Assembly (NCBI GenBank): GCA_040905865.1
Contig: JBBDQU010000065.1
Span: forward strand, 18,438 to 82,437
Length of the DNA: 64,000 bases
Origin: Alphaproteobacteria bacterium
GTDB taxonomy: Bacteria; Pseudomonadota; Alphaproteobacteria; UBA8366; GCA-2717185
Reading direction: 5' to 3'
In this document: piece by piece, positions 50,628 through 59,216 of the stretch
Position numbering within the stretch: the stretch's first letter is position 1
Layout: each line of letters starts with the position of its first letter
The notes under the pieces: model-generated
What the model was told of the DNA's origin: nothing
The model's input: only the letters and a program-made list of their open reading frames with translations
The model's database searches: none
Translations under genes and position numbers: made by a program

Positions 50628-51353
50628 TTAGTTCCGCAACAGCAGGATAATGCCGCTGACGAACAGCAATATGCTGACCAGATGGACATAGGCCTGGGTC
50701 GACATGATGGCATGAGCGCGCCCGCCGACCCACAGGCCGGCGGCGATCAGCGGCAGGCCGGCCAGAATGGCCAATGCCATATCGCCTGTCAGCAGGCCGA
50801 AGGACGCAAATGCGGCGAGTCTAATGGCGCCATCGATCAGGAAGTTGGCCGAGAAGGTCGCCCGCGAGGCGTCCTTGTCCAAGCCGCGCAGGTTGAAATA
50901 GATAATGTAGAACGGTCCGCCCGTGCCAAATAGCGTGCCGATCATGCCGCCCAGGAGGCCGCAGGGGACCGCCAGAACCCGTGACCCCCGCAAAACCGGC
51001 AGTGGCAGGATCTGATACACGGCGTAAATGATCACGAAAACCGCCAATGCCTGCTTCAGCGTCGACGATGCCAGCGACTGCAGCACGGTGAGGCCCAGAG
51101 CAACGCCGACAAGAGTGAATGGAATCAGCACAAGTTCCTCGCGCCATACAATCTTGTCGTGGTTACGAATGCCCTGGCTGGCGGAACCGATATAATCGAA
51201 CAACACGACAACCGGCACGACGAAGTGGACCGGAAACACCATGGCCAGCAAGGGCACGGCGATAAGCCCGGATCCGAATCCGGCCATGCCGCGAACCATA
51301 TAGGCGATGAACACGACCATCGCCGCAAACAACCATTCCAGCTGAAATTCCAC
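50628..51353 (-). CDS. TauE/SafE family sulfite/organosulfonate-type exporter
   Basis: A 241-residue membrane protein with eight hydrophobic helices in two related halves: the first has GMAGFGSGLIAVPLLAMVFP, the second LLGGMIGTLFGTGGPFYIIYF, the family repeats. TauE/SafE proteins export small sulfur-containing or carboxylate anions. Near a rhodanese gene, a link to sulfur metabolism is suggestive only. ATG 51353 starts the first membrane region. Confidence 0.87.
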   Translation of the reverse strand: MEFQLEWLFAAMVVFIAYMVRGMAGFGSGLIAVPLLAMVFPVHFVVPVVVLFDYIGSASQGIRNHDKIVWREELVLIPFTLVGVALGLTVLQSLASSTLKQALAVFVIIYAVYQILPLPVLRGSRVLAVPCGLLGGMIGTLFGTGGPFYIIYFNLRGLDKDASRATFSANFLIDGAIRLAAFASFGLLTGDMALAILAGLPLIAAGLWVGGRAHAIMSTQAYVHLVSILLFVSGIILLLRN

Positions 51354-51833
51354 GTCGGTGGTTTCTACCTGATTATTGCCAAGGCGAGGACATCCGGTTG
51401 GCGGCTATGCGGCGGGACCGGGACCGCGGCGAAAGGGTTATAAATACCGGCTGATTCCTTAACCAATATGGATATCACGCCGGGGTGGCTGTTTGTAGCT
51501 GATACAGTTACAGGTGCGGGGAGCGCAAGTCTTTGATCCATGATTCTGTAATAACCCGGGCAAACTTTTGCCGATGGGGAGACCCGGTTGCGAATTGCCT
51601 CAATCCAGAAACCGCGCCATTTTCCCGATGGCGCGAATCCGGCTGGAGGGGAGAAATCCGCCGGCAAACTGCCTCCGACGGTAATCCGTTAATCTTTAAT
51701 AAATCACTCGCGCATAAACTTGGTTAAAGTATGAGCAACGTTTCAAACGAGAAGCTATGGCTGGTTGCGCGCATGAAAGCGGACATGGTTCCTGTCCGGT
51801 CGGGCGGCGATCGTTTTTGGAAAGGATAAGGTT
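51354..51833. other. 480-base intergenic region between divergent genes
   Basis: It should contain promoters for the TauE/SafE gene and the binding protein-kinase operon. A small hairpin GGCAAA-CT-TTTGCC lies at about 51562-51575, and an A+T-rich patch at about 51690-51730 could hold a promoter. A 32-codon frame at 51731-51829 ends five bases before the next ATG but has no ribosome-binding site. No riboswitch class was recognised. Confidence 0.45.
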
Positions 51834-52808
51834 ATGGTGCCCGTGAATTGGTTCCCGGTCGTTTTGACGTTCACGCTAGTCGGGTCGGTATTGGCGCCCG
51901 CCGCCGTTACGGAAGCCGCCGAAAAAAAATGCCTCTTCGTTTCTTCCTATCATCAGGGATACGCCTGGTCGGACGGCGTGGAGCGCGGTCTTCGCGCCGT
52001 CCTTGACGGCAAATGCCAGTACCGCCAATTCAACATGGATTCAAAGCACCGGAAATCCGTGGAAGTAAAAAAGCAAATCGCGCTCGAAGCGAAAGACATT
52101 ATCGATTCGTGGAAGCCGGATGTCGTGATTACCGCGGACGACAATGCCGCGAAATACCTGATTCAGCCGTACTTCAGGGATCATGCGGTTCCGTTCGTCT
52201 TTTCCGGCATAAACTGGACCGCGGAGGAATACGGATTTCCCTACAGCAATATGACCGGCATGATTGAGGTGGCGCCGATCATGCCGATGCTGAAAAGTGC
52301 AATGGATATCGTACCGAACCTTCGCCGGGCCTTTTACCTGGGCGCCGATACCCTGACGGAAAGTAAGAACCTGGAACGGTTCAGGGAGGCGGCGGAACAG
52401 CTTGGTTTCGAACTTGAATTCGCGCTGGTCGATTCGACTGAAAAATGGCTGCAGGCCTATGAGCGGGCGCAGGAAACAGATCTCGTCGTTCTTGGCAGCA
52501 ATGCCGGTATAAATGACTGGGACGAAGCGCGGGCGCAGGCGGGCGTGCTGAAGCTGACCGGCAAACTGAGTGTAACCAATCATGACTGGATGATGCCTTT
52601 CGCGATCGTCGGCGTCACGAAAGTACCCGAGGAACAGGGAGAATGGGCGGCGAAAGCAGCGCTTGCGATCCTCGGCGGGATTTCGCCTTCGGCGATCCCC
52701 GTTGTCCCCAACAGCCGGCGCGATATCTGGGTAAATCCGAAAATCATCGATGCGGCGAAGATCACGCTGCCTGTCAGTATGATGCGAAAAGCCAAAAAGG
52801 TACTGTAG
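51834..52808 (+). CDS. ABC-type substrate-binding periplasmic protein
   Basis: A 324-residue periplasmic binding protein. Residues 1-28 form a signal peptide with an Ala-rich end. The mature part has KCLFVSSYHQGYAWSDGVERG, a DVVITADDNAAKYL block and VPFVFSGINWT, which fit the ABC_sub_bind family. No ABC permease or ATPase gene is adjacent. Instead the stop codon is followed after one base by a histidine kinase start, so the protein probably presents a ligand to that sensor rather than to a transporter. Confidence 0.85.
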   Translation: MVPVNWFPVVLTFTLVGSVLAPAAVTEAAEKKCLFVSSYHQGYAWSDGVERGLRAVLDGKCQYRQFNMDSKHRKSVEVKKQIALEAKDIIDSWKPDVVITADDNAAKYLIQPYFRDHAVPFVFSGINWTAEEYGFPYSNMTGMIEVAPIMPMLKSAMDIVPNLRRAFYLGADTLTESKNLERFREAAEQLGFELEFALVDSTEKWLQAYERAQETDLVVLGSNAGINDWDEARAQAGVLKLTGKLSVTNHDWMMPFAIVGVTKVPEEQGEWAAKAALAILGGISPSAIPVVPNSRRDIWVNPKIIDAAKITLPVSMMRKAKKVL

Positions 52809-52809
52809 G

Positions 52810-55038
52810 TTGACTGCAATCCGCTATCGCTGGCCGTTCAGGACATTTGATACTGTCGGATTTTCGGTGTTTACCGGCCTGACATGCGTTTCCCTGGCCG
52901 TGCTGGCCATATGGCTTGACCTGGGCGCATCGAAAACGGCGTTCGACGAACGCGTATCCAGCATGCAGCGAATGCTGGCGCAGCAGTTCGGCAATACCGA
53001 TGCGATCCTCACATCGCTGGCCGGGCTGCACCATTCAAGCGACAATATAAAAAACCATGAATTCGCAGGACAGTCACGCGAACTTCTTGCGGCCTACCCG
53101 TTCGTCGACGCGATCGTGCAGGCGAACGTGCTGGAGGCGGAGAATCGTGCCGCGATGGAAGAACGGATGCAGCGTAACGGCTACGTCCAGTTCAGCCTGA
53201 GCGAACATATCGACGGTGAAATCAGGAAACGGACGTCCGGCCGCAAGTTTCACCTGCCGATTGTCGTTCTTGAACCCTTCGATCCCATGAATGCGCCGCT
53301 CATTGGCTTTGACCTGCTTTCCAACCCGGCTCTGGCCGATGCCCTGGCGACAGCGATCGCGAGCGGACAGGTGGCGATTTCCAATTCGGTAATCCTCCCG
53401 AATCTCGGGGAACGCATATTTGTCTTCAAGGCGTTCTATCTTGGCTACACATCGCCCACCACGGAGAGCCTGCGCAAGATTCAGACCAGCGGCATCATTG
53501 CGCTGATCATCGATCCGCGCCGGTTTCTCGAAAAAATCATTAAAGATTACAGCGACCTGGAGATCACCTTCCTCGTGTCCGATGATTCGGAGAACGAATC
53601 CAGCAGGACGTTGTTCGAACATGTGCCGAAACAGCAGAGCGTCCGCCTGCCGTTCATCAAATCGTTCACGTCGCAAATACCGCTAAGCGAGAAGAATGCA
53701 ACCTTCATGCTTGAGATCCGCCGGGCGCCGACACTGGAGCAGATCCGCTTCTGGCTGGTCATTCTGCTGGTCGTCATCGGCGCATTTGGTTGCGGATTCC
53801 TCGGTCTCGCGATCTGGCAGAAGCGCGCCAGCCAGTTACGCAGTGACGAAGACGAACGGATCTTGCGTGAAAACGAGATCAGGTTTCGCGACTTTGCGGA
53901 AATAGCATCCGATCTGTTCTGGTCGACCGACAGGGATCTCAGGATCGACTATTCCTCCGACGGGCCATTCGTTCTTTCCGTGGAGCCGCTTCAGACGCTG
54001 CTGACGGGGGACAGGAAAGACGGCGAGATCAGCATCAGTGAGAGTGTCGCAAGACGGCTTGCGGACGACCTGGAAAATCGCAGGCCGTTTCGTGATATCC
54101 GTTACAGCTGCAATGACGCGGACGGTTCCGTCAGGTGGTGGGCGGTGTCCGGCAAGCCGACATTCGACAGCGATGGAACGTTTAGCGGATACCGGGGTAC
54201 CGGACGCGACGTCACGAAGGAGACGGAAGCGCGCCATGCCCTGATCGAGTCGAAGGAGGAAGCGGAAATTGCCAACCGCTCGAAGTCCGAATTCATCGCG
54301 AACATGAGTCACGAACTCCGGACGCCGCTGAACGCGATAATCGGGTTTTCAGAGGTGCTGGAGTCGGAACGCCTCGGGCCGCTGGGGTCGACGCGCTATC
54401 GCAGTTACGTGAAGGATATCCACAATTCGGGCATTCATCTCCTGTCGTTGATTAACGACATTCTTGACCTTTCCAAGGTGGAGTCCGGTTTTGATGACCT
54501 CAATGAAGAGAGTATCGATATCGCCGAAGTGGTGCGCGCCCTCATTATCCTTATTAACCCGCATGCGGTGAAAGGCGACGTCACGCTTGAAATGGAACTG
54601 GAGGAGAACCTGCCGCCGCTGTTTGCCGACGAGCGGAAAATCAAACAGATCCTGGTCAACATCCTGAGCAATGCGATCAAGTTCACGCATTCGAACGGCA
54701 AGGTCGTCCTGAAAATCCGGTGCCTGGACACCGGTGCGTTCGAATTCCAGACCTGTGATAACGGTATCGGGATGTCGCCGGAGGAAGTTGAAAAGGCGTT
54801 GCTCAAATTCGGTCAGATTGACAGCGAACTCAACCGGAAATACGACGGCACCGGCCTTGGGCTTCCGCTGTCGAAGGCCCTGACGGAGCTTCACGGCGGT
54901 GTCCTGAAGATCGACAGCCTGAAGAACTGCGGCACGACTGTCACCATCCGGTTGCCCGCGTGGCGGACCCTGCATGCTGACAATTTGGTTCCCCAAACAC
55001 ATCCCGGCACGTCACGGTCGACTGCCACCACGGTTTGA
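52810..55038 (+). CDS. Membrane sensor histidine kinase with periplasmic and PAS domains
   Basis: A 742-residue kinase. Membrane helices at about residues 14-36 and 312-332 enclose a large periplasmic domain of CHASE type (FDERVSSMQRMLAQQFGN near its start). A PAS domain (350-480) has FAEIASDLFWSTDRDLRIDY. The kinase core has MSHELRTPLNAIIGFSEVLE, NILSNAIKFTHSNG, DNGIGMSPEEV and GTGLGLPLSKALTELHGG. The start is a TTG one base after the binding-protein stop. It resembles PdhS-type kinases and the kinase at 35400-37457. No response regulator lies nearby. Confidence 0.92.
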   Translation: MTAIRYRWPFRTFDTVGFSVFTGLTCVSLAVLAIWLDLGASKTAFDERVSSMQRMLAQQFGNTDAILTSLAGLHHSSDNIKNHEFAGQSRELLAAYPFVDAIVQANVLEAENRAAMEERMQRNGYVQFSLSEHIDGEIRKRTSGRKFHLPIVVLEPFDPMNAPLIGFDLLSNPALADALATAIASGQVAISNSVILPNLGERIFVFKAFYLGYTSPTTESLRKIQTSGIIALIIDPRRFLEKIIKDYSDLEITFLVSDDSENESSRTLFEHVPKQQSVRLPFIKSFTSQIPLSEKNATFMLEIRRAPTLEQIRFWLVILLVVIGAFGCGFLGLAIWQKRASQLRSDEDERILRENEIRFRDFAEIASDLFWSTDRDLRIDYSSDGPFVLSVEPLQTLLTGDRKDGEISISESVARRLADDLENRRPFRDIRYSCNDADGSVRWWAVSGKPTFDSDGTFSGYRGTGRDVTKETEARHALIESKEEAEIANRSKSEFIANMSHELRTPLNAIIGFSEVLESERLGPLGSTRYRSYVKDIHNSGIHLLSLINDILDLSKVESGFDDLNEESIDIAEVVRALIILINPHAVKGDVTLEMELEENLPPLFADERKIKQILVNILSNAIKFTHSNGKVVLKIRCLDTGAFEFQTCDNGIGMSPEEVEKALLKFGQIDSELNRKYDGTGLGLPLSKALTELHGGVLKIDSLKNCGTTVTIRLPAWRTLHADNLVPQTHPGTSRSTATTV

Positions 55039-55155
55039 CCGGCGGGGCGTTACTCGTAACAAATTGTTAATCGTTCGGGTAAATAATGCACACCAGAAAT
55101 CCTCAGCGACGCAGGACCAATAGCGGGCCGACGGGATTTACGGGGGGAGGAGCGC

Positions 55156-55512
55156 ATGGCGCAGGACCCGGTACTGACACTGGACATGTATCTTCGCGCG
55201 CTGGCCGCCGAGCGGTCCCGTCTGGCGGATGAAAACGCCCTGTGCGACGTCGCGGGCGATGGTCCGGCTGAAATCGACGCCGCATTCGCCGCCCATAGCG
55301 AAAAATGGCATCCGGCAATGCGCAGCCTCGCCGATACGCCTGCCGCGACAATGGATGGCGTCATCGCCAAGCTCCGCATCCTCGCGGCGTCAATGATCGC
55401 CGGCCGGGAGACCGTCTATGACGAGGATATTCTCCTGCTCGCCATAGCCGATCTGGAACGGCTGTCCCGGCCGCAAAACCGCATTCTTCCGCACCCTGCT
55501 AAAACTGATTGA
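55156..55512 (+). CDS. Hypothetical protein
   Basis: A 118-residue, mainly helical, acidic protein starting MAQDPVLTLDMYLRALAAERSR by frame (two helices in the first half). It has a good GGGAGG ribosome-binding site before ATG 55156. It is convergent with the SDR gene and overlaps it by 14 bases at the stop. No family recognised; similar small helical proteins occur beside plasmid and phage genes, but nothing here supports that. Confidence 0.55.
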   Translation: MAQDPVLTLDMYLRALAAERSRLADENALCDVAGDGPAEIDAAFAAHSEKWHPAMRSLADTPAATMDGVIAKLRILAASMIAGRETVYDEDILLLAIADLERLSRPQNRILPHPAKTD

Positions 55513-56245
55513 TTACCCCGCCGTTGATCTGCAGCATCTGGCCGTTGATGAAACCGCCCTGGTCCGTCACCAGCAGGTCGACCATCGCGGCGATATCGTC
55601 GGGGGTGCCGAGCCGTCCCGCCGGGTTGTTCCGGAGCAGCGCCTGGTAGCGCGGCGCGGAGACGTCCTCGCTGATATCGGGGAAGGTGCCCGGCGAAATG
55701 ATGTTGGTCGTCACGCCCTGCGGTCCGAACTCCTTCGATAGCGACTTTGTAAGGCCCCACAGCGCGTGTTTGGACACGCTTACCGCCGCCTTGCCCGCAT
55801 AGCCCTGTTGCGCGTTCATGCCGGTGAAATGGATGATGCGGCCCCAGCCCTTCGCCAGCATGCCCGGCGCACAGGCGCGGGCAAGGTGATAGGCGGAATA
55901 GAAATTGGTATCCATGACGCGGTTCCAGTCCGCCTCGCTCGACTTCAGGAAGTCGCCGTCGGGTCGGATCGCGGCGTTGTTGACCAGCACGTCTACGCTG
56001 CCGAAGCGGTCGATGGCGGATTGCGCCATGGCCTTGACCTTGCCGGCATCGCCGATATCGCACATCTCGACCATCGATTCCGCGCCAAGTTTCTTGATTT
56101 CGTCAGCCACCGCCTCGCAGGCGGCGCGGTCGCGGGAACCGTTGAGCACGATGTTGTAGCCGGATGCGGCAAGATGCAGCGCGATGGCCTTGCCGATATT
56201 GCGCCCCGATCCGGTGATCAGCGCGGTCCGCTTGTCCTGAGCCAT
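55499..56245 (-). CDS. SDR family protein with altered active site
   Basis: A 248-residue short-chain dehydrogenase fold. The cofactor motif is ITGSGRNIGKAIAL, and NNAAIRPDG gives the NNAG-like motif. At the catalytic site the usual Ser and Tyr are replaced: the strand reads IIHFTGMN with Gly where Ser is expected, and AAVSVSKHA with Val where the Tyr of YxxxK should be; only the Lys remains. So it may be non-catalytic or use another mechanism. It ends INGGVINQF as SDRs do. It lies 62 bases downstream of an Ldh-type gene on the same strand. Confidence 0.85.
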   Translation of the reverse strand: MAQDKRTALITGSGRNIGKAIALHLAASGYNIVLNGSRDRAACEAVADEIKKLGAESMVEMCDIGDAGKVKAMAQSAIDRFGSVDVLVNNAAIRPDGDFLKSSEADWNRVMDTNFYSAYHLARACAPGMLAKGWGRIIHFTGMNAQQGYAGKAAVSVSKHALWGLTKSLSKEFGPQGVTTNIISPGTFPDISEDVSAPRYQALLRNNPAGRLGTPDDIAAMVDLLVTDQGGFINGQMLQINGGVINQF

Positions 56246-56307
56246 GAATTGATCCTCCCCGTTCTGCTTCAGATTTCAGGTTCCAGATTTCCGGCGCTGC
56301 CAGCCCA

Positions 56308-57348
56308 TCATATGGCGCCGGCGCCGTGGTCGAGTCGCCCCTGCGCCAGCCGGCACAGCGCGTCGTAAATCCGGCGGTCGATTTCGATCCCTTCGCGGCG
56401 CAGCACCTCGCGCACGCGGTAGCCGCGTTCGCCTGGCAGACGGATTTCGTCCACGCCCGGCCGGCGCGGTACCGCCTTTATCGCGGCAATGCGCGCCGCC
56501 AGTTCGCGCCGGTAGTCGTCCAGGGAAACGAACAGGTCCGGCTTGAAGGCCATGATCATGTAGCCGCGCACATCGCCGGCTTCCCGCGCCTCGGCGCAGA
56601 GTGCGCCGATTGCGTCCATGGCCAGCGCCAGGCCGAATCCCTTGTAGCCGCCCTCGGGCCCGCCGAAGGGCAGCAGCGTGCCGCGCCGCGCTTCGCGCGC
56701 ATCGGTGGTCGGTCGCCCCGAAGCATCCAGCGCGACGCCGTCCGGGATCGGCGCGCCCATGCGTTCGCGCAGCTGCAGGTCCGTCGCCATGAAGGCCGAC
56801 GTCCCCATGTCGATGACCAGCGGGTCGCCTTCCGACGGAAAGCCGAAGGCGATTGGATTGGTGCCAAGCGCCGGTCCCGCCCCGCCGAAGGGCGCGACCT
56901 GCGCCGGGGAACTGACCGTATGGATTCCGACCAGCCCCGCCCGCGCGATCGCTTCGCAGTAATAGGCGCTGCGACCGCTCATCCAGGTATTCGCCATGCA
57001 GACGACCGCGAGCCCCCGCGCCGTGGCGCGGCGGATGGCTTCCTGTGTTGCGTAGTGGATGCCGATCATGCCGCTCTGGTTGCCGCCGTCCATCAGCGCG
57101 GTAACAGGACTTTCCTTCAGTACACGGGGCGTCTGGCGGGGCTCCCTGAAATCGGGCGCGTCAACGACGTTCAGCAGTTTCGGCAAACCGGAATATTCAT
57201 ACCCGCACAGCGCCGCATCCATCACATGGTCGGCGAGAATCCGGGCATCCGCCGGATCATAGCCGACGCCGCGCATCGCCCTTTCGGCCAGATCCTGCGC
57301 CTCGGCCGTGGCGAGGTGAATTCTTTCTTCTCTTTCGGTGTCGGGCAT
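56308..57348 (-). CDS. Ldh family (malate/L-lactate/ureidoglycolate type) NAD(P)-dependent oxidoreductase
   Basis: A 346-residue protein of the type-2 malate/lactate dehydrogenase family. Marks are CMANTWMSGRSAYYCEAIARAG and SSPAQVAPFGGAGPALGTNP, then MGTSAFMATDL and LLPFGGPEGGYKGFGLALAMD, the Gly-rich cofactor region. Members oxidise 2-hydroxy acids or reduce cyclic imines. ATG 57348 follows AGGAG; an upstream frame would run across the divergent GMC gene start region. It is co-oriented with the altered SDR. Confidence 0.88.
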   Translation of the reverse strand: MPDTEREERIHLATAEAQDLAERAMRGVGYDPADARILADHVMDAALCGYEYSGLPKLLNVVDAPDFREPRQTPRVLKESPVTALMDGGNQSGMIGIHYATQEAIRRATARGLAVVCMANTWMSGRSAYYCEAIARAGLVGIHTVSSPAQVAPFGGAGPALGTNPIAFGFPSEGDPLVIDMGTSAFMATDLQLRERMGAPIPDGVALDASGRPTTDAREARRGTLLPFGGPEGGYKGFGLALAMDAIGALCAEAREAGDVRGYMIMAFKPDLFVSLDDYRRELAARIAAIKAVPRRPGVDEIRLPGERGYRVREVLRREGIEIDRRIYDALCRLAQGRLDHGAGAI

Positions 57349-57508
57349 TCCGGCTCCTGATGTACATTCGCGCCGCGAACGGGCGATACTCCGCGATAAT
57401 ACCCGCTGCCGCAAGCACCCGTGGAGCAATACGGCGATATCCCCTAAACTGGTCCCCCGACAGCGCGAACGCACTGACAAATCATCGATAAAACCGGGGG
57501 AAGGGTCC

Positions 57509-59113
57509 ATGGCGGACGCGAATACAGAAACATACGACTACATCATTGTCGGGGCGGGTTCGGCCGGTTCGGCGGTGGCGCACCGGTTGTCGGCGAATCC
57601 GGACCATCGCGTGCTGCTGCTGGAAGCCGGCCCGCCGAGCCATCCCCTGTCGCGTTTTCCCTTCGGCGCGCGGGCGCTGCTGGCCAATCCGCTGGCCAAC
57701 TGGTGCTACACCGCGGAGCCGGAAGCGAACACCAACGGCCGCCGCGTTCCGGTGCCGCGCGGCAAGCTGCTGGGCGGATCCAGTTCGATCAACGGGCTGG
57801 TCTTCGTGCGCGGCCAGCGTCAGGATTACGATACCTGGGCGCAGATGGGGAACAGGGGCTGGAGCTATGACGACGTGCTGCCGGTATTCAAGCGCCTCGA
57901 AAGCTACGAGGGCGGCGACGACGAATACCGGGGCCGCGAAGGCCCGCTGCGGGTGACCTTGCCGGACGAGAAAGGGCCGCTATACGACGCGCTGGTCGAG
58001 GCGGCGGCGCAGGTCGGTATCCCGCATGTCGCGGACTATAACGGCGCGACCCAGGAAGGCATTTCCATGAGCCAGGCAACCATCGCCGCCGGCCGCCGGA
58101 TGAGCACCGCGTATTGCTACCTGGATCCGATCAGGCGCCGCCGCAACCTGACAATCGAAACCGGCGCGCTGACCGAGAGCCTGATGCTGGACGGCACGCG
58201 CTGCACCGGCGTGCGCTATTCGGCGAACGGCCGGAAATGCGAGGCGCGGGCGAGTCGCGAGGTCGTGCTCAGCGCCGGGACGATCAATTCGCCGCAGATC
58301 CTGGAACTGTCGGGAATCGGCCAGCCGGGGCGGCTGCGGGCGCTGGGCATCGAAGTGAAACACGGGCTGAACGGCGTCGGCGAGAACCTGCGCGACCATT
58401 ACGCGCCGCGCACCCGCTGGGCCGTCGGCAAGCCCGGTATCACGTATAACGACAAGGCGCGCGGCATCGGGCTGGCGGGCATCGCGCTGCGCTACATGCT
58501 GACCCGCAAGGGGCTGATGGGTATCCCGACCGCGCCGATGCGCGCCTTTGTGAAAAGCCGCGACGGGCTGGAGGCGCCGGACGTGCTGCTCGGCTGGGTG
58601 CCGCTGCTGTACGAGGCGAATTACAGGATATCGAAACGGCAGGGCTTCACCTGCTACGCCCATGTCATGCGGCCGGAAAGCAGGGGCAGCGTGCACATCG
58701 CCGCCGCCGACCCGACGAAGCCGCCGGCGATCAACTTCAATTTCCTGTCGGCCGCGCCGGATGCGGAAATCACCATCCGCGCTGTCCGGATCGCCCGCGA
58801 ACTGATGACCGCGCCGGCGATGCGGGCCATCGACACGACCGAGATCGCGCCGGGGACGGAGAAGCAATCCGACGAGGATATCCTGCAATGGGTGAAGGAA
58901 GTAGGCGAGACGACCTACCACCCGGTCGGCACCTGCAAGATGGGCCCGGACGACATGGCCGTCGTCGATGACCGGCTGCGGGTCCGGGGAATCCAGGGTT
59001 TGCGGGTCGCGGACGCCTCGATCATGCCGACCCTGATTTCCGGCAATACCAACGCGCCGTCGATCATGATCGGCGAAAAGGCGGCGGAGATGATATTGAA
59101 CGCCCGGGCCTGA
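57509..59113 (+). CDS. GMC family flavin oxidoreductase (choline dehydrogenase-like)
   Basis: A 534-residue FAD enzyme. The dinucleotide motif is DYIIVGAGSAGSAVAHRL at 8-25. GMC signature 1 is PRGKLLGGSSSINGLVFVRG, signature 2 is SAGTINSPQILELSGIG, and the C-terminal active-site stretch is TYHPVGTCKMG, with the catalytic His followed by a terminal GNTNAPSIMIGEKAAE. It oxidises an alcohol. ATG 57509 lies at the start of homology; the frame is open upstream but runs through the divergent Ldh gene. The 5' ends of the Ldh and GMC genes are 160 bases apart, so a shared control region is likely. Confidence 0.92.
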   Translation: MADANTETYDYIIVGAGSAGSAVAHRLSANPDHRVLLLEAGPPSHPLSRFPFGARALLANPLANWCYTAEPEANTNGRRVPVPRGKLLGGSSSINGLVFVRGQRQDYDTWAQMGNRGWSYDDVLPVFKRLESYEGGDDEYRGREGPLRVTLPDEKGPLYDALVEAAAQVGIPHVADYNGATQEGISMSQATIAAGRRMSTAYCYLDPIRRRRNLTIETGALTESLMLDGTRCTGVRYSANGRKCEARASREVVLSAGTINSPQILELSGIGQPGRLRALGIEVKHGLNGVGENLRDHYAPRTRWAVGKPGITYNDKARGIGLAGIALRYMLTRKGLMGIPTAPMRAFVKSRDGLEAPDVLLGWVPLLYEANYRISKRQGFTCYAHVMRPESRGSVHIAAADPTKPPAINFNFLSAAPDAEITIRAVRIARELMTAPAMRAIDTTEIAPGTEKQSDEDILQWVKEVGETTYHPVGTCKMGPDDMAVVDDRLRVRGIQGLRVADASIMPTLISGNTNAPSIMIGEKAAEMILNARA

Positions 59114-59136
59114 TTGTCCCCCGGGCCTGATCGTCC
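59103..59136 (+). repeat. 17-bp tandem duplication at the 3' end of the GMC gene
   Basis: CCCGGGCCTGATTGTCC is followed at once by CCCGGGCCTGATCGTCC (one change). The first copy contains the stop codon of the GMC gene. Probably a small slippage duplication. Confidence 0.6.
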
Positions 59137-59154
59137 GGCGGGCGGCGCCGCCGG
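59135..59154 (+). terminator. Possible hairpin terminator after the GMC gene
   Basis: CCGGCGG and CCGCCGG can pair around a six-base loop 20 bases after the stop. The following CATTTA is only weakly U-rich, so rho-independent activity is uncertain. Confidence 0.4.
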
Positions 59155-59216
59155 CATTTACCGAAAATTAACGATAAACTATGAAGGTAATACAAGATTA
59201 AGAATTTCCATTGTAA

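Noticed and set aside
51480..51660. Possible riboswitch (c-di-GMP-like GGGCAAA) upstream of the binding protein-kinase operon
   Set aside because: GGGCAAA occurs, but the conserved pairing partners and the rest of the consensus are missing; it is better read as a simple short hairpin.
51731..51829. 32-codon leader frame before the binding protein gene
   Set aside because: No ribosome-binding site and no regulatory codon run; length is within chance expectation.
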